From CADCUY01 sp964242735 (GTDB taxonomy: Bacteria > Actinomycetota > Actinomycetes > Actinomycetales > Quadrisphaeraceae), in assembly GCA_964242735.1 (NCBI GenBank), contig CAXTAK010000004.1:62001-126000 (forward strand): a stretch of 64,000 nt of DNA. Reading direction: 5' to 3'. Positions within the stretch are counted from its first letter, which is position 1; every line of letters starts with the position of its first letter. The notes below the pieces were generated by a model, which was not told the origin of the DNA, did not search any database, and saw nothing but the letters and a program-made list of their open reading frames with translations. Below, piece after piece: positions 57,070 through 64,000 of this stretch. Position numbers and translations under genes: made by a program.

Positions 57070-57998
57070 CCACCGCGGCGCTCGCCCCGGCCGGGACGAC
57101 GCGCGCGCCGTCCACGACACGGACGCGGAAGACCGGGTCCGTCTCGTGGATGGTCATCCCGGCGCTGGCCTTCTTCATCGCCTTCGGGGCGGTGCCGCTC
57201 GTCGGGGTCCTCGTCCTCAGCTTCGGGCAGTGGGACGGCATCAACCCGACCATCGGCTTCGCGGGGCTGGCCAACTGGGCCTCGGTGCTCACCGACCCGG
57301 TGCTGTACCGGGCCCTGGGGACCACCTTCTGGATCATGGCCCTGTCGTGGCTGTTCCAGACCCCGATCAGCCTGCTGCTGGGCACGTTCGGCGCCGGGCA
57401 CCAGCAGTACCGGGCCTTCCTCGCCGTCCTGTACTTCCTGCCGCTCCTGCTCTCCGCGGCGGCCAGCTCGATCGCGTTCAAGGCCCTGCTCGACCCCAAC
57501 TTCGGCCTGTCGGCCTCCCTGGGGCTGCCGTTCCTGTCGCAGAACTGGCTCGGTGAGCCGGCGCTCGCGATCGCCGTGGTCGTCTTCATCATCTCGTGGA
57601 TGTACATCCCGCTGCACACCCTCATCTACCAGGGTGGTGTGCGGCAGATCCCCAAGTCCTTGTACGAGGCGGCCTCGATCGACGGCGCCGGCCGGGTCAA
57701 GCAGTTCTTCTCCATCACCCTGCCGCAGCTGAAGTACACGGTCATCACCTCCTCGACGCTCATGGTCGTCGGGTCGCTGACGACCTTCGACCTGATCTTC
57801 GTGCTCACCGGCGGGGGCCCCGGCGACGCCACCCGCGTCCTGGCCCTGGACATGTACCTGCGGGGCTTCCGGGCCAACGCGATGGGCCCCGCCAGCGTCA
57901 TCGCCGTCGTCCTCGTGGTCGTCGGCCTCGGGATGGCGCTGCTGCTGCAGCGCCTCGGCGGCAAGGACACCGCCGCGAGCCAGCTCGACGGTCTGTAG
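57066..57998 (+). CDS. ABC transporter permease (BxlF-like)
   Basis: 310 residues, six membrane segments. GTGA overlap with the binding-protein gene. EAA loop SLYEAASIDGAGRVKQFFSI. MalF-type first subunit: SWMVIPALAFFIAFGAVPLV and FDLIFVLTGGGPGDATRVLA are typical. Works with the following permease; ATPase not encoded nearby. Confidence 0.92.
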   Translation: MTTAALAPAGTTRAPSTTRTRKTGSVSWMVIPALAFFIAFGAVPLVGVLVLSFGQWDGINPTIGFAGLANWASVLTDPVLYRALGTTFWIMALSWLFQTPISLLLGTFGAGHQQYRAFLAVLYFLPLLLSAAASSIAFKALLDPNFGLSASLGLPFLSQNWLGEPALAIAVVVFIISWMYIPLHTLIYQGGVRQIPKSLYEAASIDGAGRVKQFFSITLPQLKYTVITSSTLMVVGSLTTFDLIFVLTGGGPGDATRVLALDMYLRGFRANAMGPASVIAVVLVVVGLGMALLLQRLGGKDTAASQLDGL

Positions 57999-58009
57999 GG
58001 AGTGGCGAG

Positions 58010-58906
58010 ATGAGCAGCGCAGTGAGCACCAGGGACACCTCCACCACGACCACCACACCGCCGGTGCAGCGCCCGCGCCGCACCCACCAGTTGCGGCACC
58101 TCAACCTGCCCGCGGGCATCGCCGGCTGGCTGTGGCTCGCGGTGATCATCGTCCCGATCTACTGGATCGTCATCACCAGCTTCAAGGAGCAGGCGGGGTA
58201 CTTCACCTCGAACCCGCTCGTGCCTGCGGTCGAGCCCACGCTCGACAACTACCGGCTGGTCCTGGCCAACGACTTCACCCGCTACTTCATCAACAGCGTG
58301 GTCGTCACCCTGGGGACGATCGTGCCGGCCGTCCTGATCTCCTTCATGGCGGCCTTCGCCATCGTCCGCGGGGACAGCCGGTTCCTGCGCCTGTCGTCGC
58401 GCTTCCTGCTCCTGGGCCTCGCCATCCCGCTGCAGGCCACGATCATCCCGGTGTACCTGCTGATCATCCGGCTGAACCTCTACGACAGCCTGCTGGCGCT
58501 GATCCTGCCCTCGATCGCCTTCGCCATCCCGCTGAGCGTGCTGATCCTCGCCAACTTCATCCGCGACGTGCCCAACGAGCTGTTCGAGTCGATGCGCCTG
58601 GACGGCACGAGCGAGTGGGGGACGGCGTGGCGCCTGGCCATGCCGCTGACCCGCCCGGCCATGGTCACCGTGACCATCTACAACGGGCTCGCCGTGTGGA
58701 ACGGCTTCCTGCTGCCGCTGGTGCTCACCCAGAGCCCGGAGCTGCGGGTCCTGCCCCTGGCGCTGTGGACCTTCCAGGGCCAGTACAGCGTCAACGTCCC
58801 AGCGGTGCTCGCTGCGGTGGTGCTCACCACCCTCCCCATCCTGGTGCTGTACGTGATCGGGCGCCGCCAGCTGGTGAGCGGGCTCACCGCCGGGTTCAGC
58901 AAGTAG
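58010..58906 (+). CDS. ABC transporter permease (BxlG-like)
   Basis: 298 residues, six membrane segments, ATG 58010 after a GGGAGTGGCGAG ribosome region, eleven bases after the previous stop. MalG-type: IVPIYWIVITSFKEQAGYF, TLDNYRLVL, EAA loop ELFESMRLDGTSEWGTAWRL and LPLVLTQSPELRVLPLAL. A Thr-rich 20-residue N-terminus. Confidence 0.92.
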   Translation: MSSAVSTRDTSTTTTTPPVQRPRRTHQLRHLNLPAGIAGWLWLAVIIVPIYWIVITSFKEQAGYFTSNPLVPAVEPTLDNYRLVLANDFTRYFINSVVVTLGTIVPAVLISFMAAFAIVRGDSRFLRLSSRFLLLGLAIPLQATIIPVYLLIIRLNLYDSLLALILPSIAFAIPLSVLILANFIRDVPNELFESMRLDGTSEWGTAWRLAMPLTRPAMVTVTIYNGLAVWNGFLLPLVLTQSPELRVLPLALWTFQGQYSVNVPAVLAAVVLTTLPILVLYVIGRRQLVSGLTAGFSK

Positions 58907-58949
58907 CGCCGCGGCGGTCGCGCCGCCACCACCACTCCCGAGGGGACCC

Positions 58950-61322
58950 ATGAGCACCGACCTGTCCCGTCCGAGCACAACCACCTCGAACGCCGACCCC
59001 CTGGGCGGTGCCGGCGCCGACCCCGGCGCCGACCCCCGCGTCGACGCGCTCCTCGCGGCGATGACCCTGGAGGAGAAGCTCGCGCAGCTCGTCGGCCTGT
59101 GGGAGCAGCGCGGCGGCTCCGGTGACGGCGGCGACGTCGCGCCGATGGCCGACGCGATGCAGGCCGAGGAGAGCGACTTCACGGCCTTCGCCGCCCACGG
59201 GCTCGGGCAGCTGACCCGCCCGTTCGGCACCGCACCGCTGGACCCGGTGGAGGGGGCGCGGGGGCTGGCCGCCAAGCAGCGCTGGCTCACCGAGCACACC
59301 CGCCTCGGCATCCCGGCGCTGGTGCACGAGGAGTGCCTGACGGGCCTGGCCGCGTGGCGGGCCACCACCTTCCCGGCGCCGCTGTCCTGGGGCGCGAGCT
59401 TCGACCCCGACCTGGTGGAAGCGATGGGCGCGGCGATCGGGACGTCGATGCGCTCCCTGGGCGTGCACCAAGGGCTCGCGCCGGTGCTCGACGTCGTCCG
59501 CGACGCCCGCTGGGGTCGGGTCGAGGAGTGCATCTCCGAGGACCCCTACCTCGTCGGCACGGTGGCCACCGCGTACGTGCGCGGGGTGCAGTCCACCGGC
59601 GTCGTCGCCACCCTGAAGCACTTCGTCGGGTACTCCAACAGCCGCGCCGGGCGCAACCTCGCCCCCGTGCACGCCGGGCCCCGGGAGGTCGCCGACGTGC
59701 TCCTGCCGCCCTTCGAGATGGCCGTCCTCGACGGCGGCGCCGGGTCGGTGATGAACTCCTACGCCGAGATCGACGGCGTCCCGGTGGCCGCCGACGTCGA
59801 CCTGCTCACCGGAGTGCTGCGCGGGCGCTGGGGCTTCACCGGCACCGTCGTCGCCGACTACTTCGCCGTCGCCTTCCTCCAGACGCTGCACGGGGTGGCC
59901 AGCGACCTCGGCGACGCCGCCGCGCAGGCGCTGACCGCCGGCATCGACGTGGAGCTGCCCACCGGCACCGCCTACCTCACCCCGCTCGCGGAGCGGGTGC
60001 GCGACGGGGAGCTCCCCGAGGACCTGGTGGACCGCGCCGTGCGCCGGGTGCTGGCGCAGAAGGCGCGCCTGGGACTGCTCGACGCCACCTTCGACGAGGG
60101 CGCCGTGGACGCCGCCGGCATCGACCTCGACCCCCCGGTCCACCGCGACATCGCCCGCCAGCTCGCGGAGGAGGCGGTCGTCCTGCTCAGCAACGACGGC
60201 ACGCTCCCCCTGGCTCCGAGCGACCAGCGCCGGGTGGCGGTGGTGGGCCCGAACGCGAGCAGCACCGACGCCCTCTTCGGGTGCTACAGCTTCGCCAACC
60301 ACGTGCTCGCCCAGCACCCCGGCACCGAGCTCGGCCTCGAGGTGAGCACCCTGCTCGAGGCGCTGGGCACCGAGCTCCCGGGCGCCGAGCTGGTCCACGA
60401 GCGCGGCTGCGACGTGGACACCGCAGACACCGGCGGCATCGCGGCCGCGGTCGAGGCGGCGCGCGGCGCCGACCTGGTGGTCGCGGCCGTCGGCGACCTC
60501 GCCGGGCTGTTCGGGCGCGGCACCTCCGGGGAGGGTTGCGACGCCGACGACCTGGACCTGCCCGGGGTCCAGCGCCAGCTCGTCGAGGCCGTGATCGCCA
60601 CCGGCACGCCGGTGGTGCTCGTCCTGCTCACCGGGCGCCCGTACGCCGTGGGGTGGGCCCTGGAGGGCGCCGCCGCCGTGGTGCAGGCCTTCTTCCCCGG
60701 TCAGGAGGGTGCCGGCGCCATCGCCGGGGTGCTCTCCGGGCGGGTCAACCCCTCCGGGCGGCTGCCGGTGAGCCTGCCCCGCTCGGTCGGCTCGCAGCCC
60801 TACAGCTACCTGCACCCCGCGCTGGGCGGGGCGAGCTCGGTGAGCAACCTCGAGACCGCCCCCGTGCTGCCCTTCGGGCACGGCCTGTCCTACACCTCCT
60901 TCGAGCACACCGACCTGGCGGTGCGCACCGCGCGGGTCCCCACCGACAGCGCCCTCGTGGTGACGTGCCGGGTGACCAACACCGGTGACCGGGCCGGCGC
61001 GGACGTCGTCCAGGTCTACGCCAGCGACCCGGTGGCCTCGGTGACGCGGCCCGTGGTGCAGCTCCTGGGCTACGCCCGGGTGCTCCTGGAGCCCGGTGCG
61101 AGCGCGGAGGTGACCTTCGACGTGCCGACCACCCGGCTGGCGCTCACCGACCGGGCGATGGTGCGGGTGGTGGAGCCGGGGAGGATCGACCTCAGCGTGG
61201 GCACCTCCTGCCAGGACCGCCCGCTGAGCGCCGTGGTGGAGCTGACGGGGCCCCCGCACGAGGTCACCACCGCCGACCGCCGCGTGGTCGACGTGAGCGT
61301 CGTCCCCCAGGGGCCCGCGTGA
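58950..61322 (+). CDS. Glycoside hydrolase family 3 beta-xylosidase (BxlA-like)
   Basis: 790 residues, ATG with GAGGGGA ahead. Full GH3 layout: TIM-barrel domain (LTEKL-like TLEEKLAQLVG, CLTGLAAWRATTFPAPLSWG, KHFVGYSNSRAGRNLAP), nucleophile D303 in GFTGTVVADYFAV, alpha/beta sandwich (EEAVVLLSNDGTLPL, GLFGRGTSGEGCD) and a fibronectin-like C-terminal domain (FGHGLSYTSFEHTDL). No signal peptide, so it acts on imported oligosaccharides in the cytoplasm. Beta-xylosidase is inferred from xylA, operator motif and bxl gene order; a beta-glucosidase is the alternative. Confidence 0.88.
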   Translation: MSTDLSRPSTTTSNADPLGGAGADPGADPRVDALLAAMTLEEKLAQLVGLWEQRGGSGDGGDVAPMADAMQAEESDFTAFAAHGLGQLTRPFGTAPLDPVEGARGLAAKQRWLTEHTRLGIPALVHEECLTGLAAWRATTFPAPLSWGASFDPDLVEAMGAAIGTSMRSLGVHQGLAPVLDVVRDARWGRVEECISEDPYLVGTVATAYVRGVQSTGVVATLKHFVGYSNSRAGRNLAPVHAGPREVADVLLPPFEMAVLDGGAGSVMNSYAEIDGVPVAADVDLLTGVLRGRWGFTGTVVADYFAVAFLQTLHGVASDLGDAAAQALTAGIDVELPTGTAYLTPLAERVRDGELPEDLVDRAVRRVLAQKARLGLLDATFDEGAVDAAGIDLDPPVHRDIARQLAEEAVVLLSNDGTLPLAPSDQRRVAVVGPNASSTDALFGCYSFANHVLAQHPGTELGLEVSTLLEALGTELPGAELVHERGCDVDTADTGGIAAAVEAARGADLVVAAVGDLAGLFGRGTSGEGCDADDLDLPGVQRQLVEAVIATGTPVVLVLLTGRPYAVGWALEGAAAVVQAFFPGQEGAGAIAGVLSGRVNPSGRLPVSLPRSVGSQPYSYLHPALGGASSVSNLETAPVLPFGHGLSYTSFEHTDLAVRTARVPTDSALVVTCRVTNTGDRAGADVVQVYASDPVASVTRPVVQLLGYARVLLEPGASAEVTFDVPTTRLALTDRAMVRVVEPGRIDLSVGTSCQDRPLSAVVELTGPPHEVTTADRRVVDVSVVPQGPA

Positions 61323-62497
61323 GCGCCCCGCTGCGCGTGGCCATGGTCGGGCACGGGTTCATGGGCAGGGCGCACACCCAGGCGTGGCGGGTGGCTCCGC
61401 GGTTCTTCGACCTGCCGCGCACCCCGGAGCTCGCGGTGCTGGTCGGGCGGGACGAGGGCCGGGCCCGCGAGGCCGCGGACCGGCTCGGGTGGGCCGACGT
61501 CGAGACCGACTGGCGGCGCGTCATCGAGCGCGACGACGTCGACGTGGTCGACGTGGTCACGCCCGGCAACACGCACGCGGAGATCGCCGTCGCGGCCCTG
61601 GAGGCCGGCAAGCACGTCCTGTGCGAGAAGCCGCTGGCCAACAGCGTCGCCGACGCCGAGCGGATGGCGGCGGTCGCCGACGGCGCCGCGGCCACGGGGG
61701 TCTTCGCCGCGGTGGGCTTCAGCTACCGCAGGGTCCCCGCCGTGGCCCTGGCGAAGCAGCTCGTCGCCGAGGGCGTCGTCGGACAGGTGCGCCAGGTGCG
61801 TGCCCGCTACCTCCAGGACTGGCTCGTGGACGCCGAGGGCCCCATGACGTGGCGCCTGGACGCAGCGGTGGCGGGGTCCGGCTCCCTCGGCGACATCGGC
61901 GCCCACGCCGTCGACGCGGTGCAGTTCGTCACCGGTCTGGAGGTGGAGTCCGTCAGCGGGCTGCTGCACACCTTCGTGGTGGAGCGGCCTCTGCTCGCCG
62001 AGCAGCGCGGTCTGGGCGGCTCGGCGTCGGCGGACCCGGGCCAGCGCGCGCCGGTGACCGTGGACGACGCGGCGCTGTTCACCGCCCGGCTGTCCGGCGG
62101 GGCGCTGGGTTCCTTCGAGGCGACGCGGTACGCCACCGGGCGCAAGAACGCGCTGTCCCTGGAGGTCTCCGGCTCCACCGGGGCCATCGCCTTCGACCTC
62201 GAGGAGATGAACGTGCTGAGCGTCTACGACGGGCGCGACCCGCTCGGCCGGCAGGGCTTCCGACGCATCATCGTCACCGAGCCCGAGCACCCGTACATGG
62301 CGGCGTGGTGGCCGACGGGCCACACCATCGGCTACGAGCACACCTTCACCCACCAGGTGCGCGACCTCGTCGTCGACCTCGCCGACGGCCGCCAGCCGCG
62401 GCCGTCCTTCGCCGACGGGCTGCAGGTGCAGCGCGTCCTCGCGGCGGTGGGGCGCAGCGCGGCCCAGGGCAGCACCTGGGTGGGGACAGCGGCGTGA
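61319..62497 (+). CDS. Gfo/Idh/MocA family oxidoreductase
   Basis: 392 residues, GTG overlapping the GH3 stop. Rossmann motif MVGHGFMGRAH, VTPGNTHAEIAVAALEAGKHV and CEKPLANSVADAE (EKP catalytic-Lys signature), then GDIGAHAVDAVQFVTG. NAD(P)-dependent sugar dehydrogenase of unknown specificity. Co-transcribed with the xylosidase, so it probably acts on a xylan-derived sugar or substituent; not proven. Confidence 0.9.
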   Translation: MSAPLRVAMVGHGFMGRAHTQAWRVAPRFFDLPRTPELAVLVGRDEGRAREAADRLGWADVETDWRRVIERDDVDVVDVVTPGNTHAEIAVAALEAGKHVLCEKPLANSVADAERMAAVADGAAATGVFAAVGFSYRRVPAVALAKQLVAEGVVGQVRQVRARYLQDWLVDAEGPMTWRLDAAVAGSGSLGDIGAHAVDAVQFVTGLEVESVSGLLHTFVVERPLLAEQRGLGGSASADPGQRAPVTVDDAALFTARLSGGALGSFEATRYATGRKNALSLEVSGSTGAIAFDLEEMNVLSVYDGRDPLGRQGFRRIIVTEPEHPYMAAWWPTGHTIGYEHTFTHQVRDLVVDLADGRQPRPSFADGLQVQRVLAAVGRSAAQGSTWVGTAA

Positions 62498-63189
62498 GCG
62501 AGCGCCACGCCCTCGTGGTCAGGGGCGGCTGGGACGGCCACCAGCCCGTCGAGGCCACCGACCTGTTCATCCCCCACCTGGAGGCGCACGGCTTCACCGT
62601 GCGCGTCGAGGGCTCCCCCGCGCCGTACGCCGACGCCGCGTACATGGCGGGGGTGGACCTGGTGCTCCAGTGCACGACCATGTCGTCCATCGAGCCCGAG
62701 GAGCTCGCGGGGCTGCGCGCGGCGATCGAGGCCGGGACCGGGATGGCGGGCTGGCACGGCGGGATCGCGGACTCCTACCGGAACAGCTCCGACTACCTGC
62801 ACCTGGTCGGCGGGCAGTTCGCGTGCCACCCCGGGAAGGCGCCGGAGCTGCGCACCGGGGAGCAGGCCGACAACTACGTGCCCCACCGGGTCACCATGCT
62901 CCCCACGGCGGCCGACCACCCGATCACCGCCGGCCTCGACGACGTCGACCTGGTGACCGAGCAGTACTGGGTGCTCGCCGACGGCTACGTCGACGTCCTC
63001 GCGACGACGACCCAGGCCGTCCGCCCCGGAGACCCGTGGCACCGGGAGGTGACCTCCCCCGCGATCTGGACCCGCCAGTGGGGCGAGGGTCGGATCTTCG
63101 TGTGCACACCCGGCCACCGCGTCGAGGTCCTGCAGCACCCGACCGTGCGCACCATCATCGAGAGGGGCCTGCTGTGGGCGGCGCGCTGA
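62494..63189 (+). CDS. ThuA-like domain protein
   Basis: 231 residues, GTGA overlap. ThuA family (glutamine amidotransferase-like fold): VVRGGWDGHQPVEATDLF, TMSSIEPEELAGLRAAIEAG, AGWHGGIADSYRNSSDYLH and VGGQFACHPG, TSPAIWTRQWGEGRIFVCTPGH. Rhizobial ThuA takes part in trehalulose/maltitol catabolism with a Gfo/Idh partner ThuB, 3-keto sugar formation being proposed. Here it lies between two Gfo/Idh genes, strengthening the same pairing. Confidence 0.9.
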   Translation: MSERHALVVRGGWDGHQPVEATDLFIPHLEAHGFTVRVEGSPAPYADAAYMAGVDLVLQCTTMSSIEPEELAGLRAAIEAGTGMAGWHGGIADSYRNSSDYLHLVGGQFACHPGKAPELRTGEQADNYVPHRVTMLPTAADHPITAGLDDVDLVTEQYWVLADGYVDVLATTTQAVRPGDPWHREVTSPAIWTRQWGEGRIFVCTPGHRVEVLQHPTVRTIIERGLLWAAR

Positions 63190-64000
63190 GGGTGGGCATC
63201 GTCGGGGCGGGGAGGATCAGCGCCCAGTACAGCGCCTCGTTCGCGCGACTGCCGCAGGTGGAGGTCGCCGCCGTCGCCGACCTGGACGCCGACCGCGCGA
63301 GCGCGCTCGCCGACCATCACCCGGGAGCGCGGGCCGTGCCGCTGCAGGGCCTGCTCACCGCGGACGACGTGGACGTGGTCCTCAACCTGACGGTGCCGTC
63401 CGTGCACGCGGAGGTCGCCCACGCGGCCCTGGGGGCGGGCAAGCACGTCTACGGGGAGAAGCCGCTCGCCGCGACCGCGCTGGAGGGGCGCGGCGTGGTG
63501 GACGCCGCCGCCGCCGCGGGGCTGCGGCTGGCGTGCGCGCCCGACACGGTGCTCGGGACGGGCGTGCAGACGGCGCGCGCGGCCCTCGACGCCGGGATGA
63601 TCGGCGTCCCGCACGCCGCGACGGCGTTCATGGTCACACCCGGGCACGAGCTCTGGCACCCGGACCCCGGGTTCTACTACCAGCCCGGTGGGGGCCCGCT
63701 GCTCGACATGGGTCCGTACTACCTGACCGCGCTGGTGCACCTGCTCGGCCCGGTCGCCCGCGTGGTCGGCGCCTCCTCCCGACCCCGGGCCACCCGGACC
63801 GTCGCCGACGGGCCGCGCGCCGGCACGGTGGTCGACGTCGCGGTCGACACGCACGTCACCGGCATCCTCGAGCACCACGGGGGCGCCCTGACGACGCTGG
63901 TGATGAGCTTCGACACCTGGGCGGCGCGCCTGCCGCGCCTGGAGGTCTACGGCAGCGCCGGGTCCCTGTCGGTCCCGGACCCGAACTGCTTCGACGGTCC
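63174..64000 (+). CDS. Gfo/Idh/MocA family oxidoreductase, 3' end beyond window
   Basis: At least 275 residues; no stop before 64000. GTG 63174 (VGGALRVGIVGAGRIS) overlaps ThuA by 16 bases and has GAGAGGGG ahead; GTG 63192 would cut into the first beta strand. Rossmann VGIVGAGRIS, LTVPSVHAEVAHAALGAGKHV, GEKPLAATALEG (EKP motif) and GGPLLDMGPYYLTALVHLLG. Related to, but clearly different from, the gene at 61319. Likely ThuB-like partner of ThuA. Confidence 0.9.
   Translation, partial: MGGALRVGIVGAGRISAQYSASFARLPQVEVAAVADLDADRASALADHHPGARAVPLQGLLTADDVDVVLNLTVPSVHAEVAHAALGAGKHVYGEKPLAATALEGRGVVDAAAAAGLRLACAPDTVLGTGVQTARAALDAGMIGVPHAATAFMVTPGHELWHPDPGFYYQPGGGPLLDMGPYYLTALVHLLGPVARVVGASSRPRATRTVADGPRAGTVVDVAVDTHVTGILEHHGGALTTLVMSFDTWAARLPRLEVYGSAGSLSVPDPNCFDG

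Overview
The window is about 64 kb of very GC-rich DNA (by eye well above 70% G+C) in which GTG starts are at least as common as ATG and neighbouring genes often overlap by the four bases GTGA or ATGA. Gene content and order point to an actinobacterium, possibly a Kineococcus or Quadrisphaera relative (the genus is an inference). The markers are RbpA, a GarA-type FHA protein, an FtsR-like MerR regulator, EccB, mycothiol-type maleylpyruvate isomerase and Eis-type acetyltransferase domains, and two conserved actinobacterial gene blocks. Many genes have a TANNNT box exactly 6-7 bases before the start codon, which suggests widespread leaderless transcription.

Layout. 1-7.8 kb: housekeeping and repair genes (phosphoesterase end, HNH nuclease, App1-type phosphatase, NudC, DUF1684, DUF3072, epimerase, YghZ-type aldo/keto reductase, UdgX, a maleylpyruvate isomerase fusion). 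7.8-12.9 kb: a GCS2 ligase and a minus-strand sugar ABC transporter (binding protein and two permeases, no ATPase). 13-24.2 kb: the xerD-parA-rluB-aroH-tyrA-(ugd, IMPase)-cmk-der block; scpA and scpB, usually between parA and rluB, are absent. 24.3-30.7 kb: tRNA-Pro(GGG), then the block known from M. tuberculosis Rv1822-Rv1830 (CDP-alcohol phosphatidyltransferase, DUF881, small basic protein, DUF881, gcvH, garA, ftsR, DUF151 nuclease, MerR). Its GcvH lacks the lipoylated lysine.

30.7-36 kb is the most accessory-looking part: a phosphatase, two small membrane proteins, then about 2.5 kb with little coding capacity. There a tyrosine-recombinase-like protein without the catalytic Tyr sits beside a 112-bp segment bounded by 14-bp inverted repeats, with several other palindromes nearby, followed by a DeoR regulator with an unusual insertion. 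36-40 kb: an operon for L-lysine breakdown through 5-aminovaleramide (davA-davB homologues) plus an MFS transporter. 40-51.9 kb: GDPD, an Atg22-like MFS protein, rbpA behind a SigR-type promoter, lnt, an amidohydrolase, an orphan eccB divergent from a 756-residue Pro/Ala-rich exported protein, and an Eis-type acetyltransferase.

52-64 kb is a xylan/xylo-oligosaccharide locus. xylA is divergent from a ROK repressor, which converges on a LacI repressor. The LacI gene is in turn divergent from a Tat-lipoprotein binding protein, two permeases, a cytoplasmic GH3 beta-xylosidase, a Gfo/Idh oxidoreductase, a ThuA-like protein and a second Gfo/Idh gene that runs off the window. The LacI intergenic region carries two GAAACTTTC operators placed on the promoters, matching the streptomycete bxl system. 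Imported xylo-oligosaccharides would be cut to xylose by the GH3 enzyme and isomerised by XylA. Neither transporter has an ATPase gene, so a shared MsiK-type ATPase is expected elsewhere. All calls were made by reading the sequence; no database search or folding program was run.
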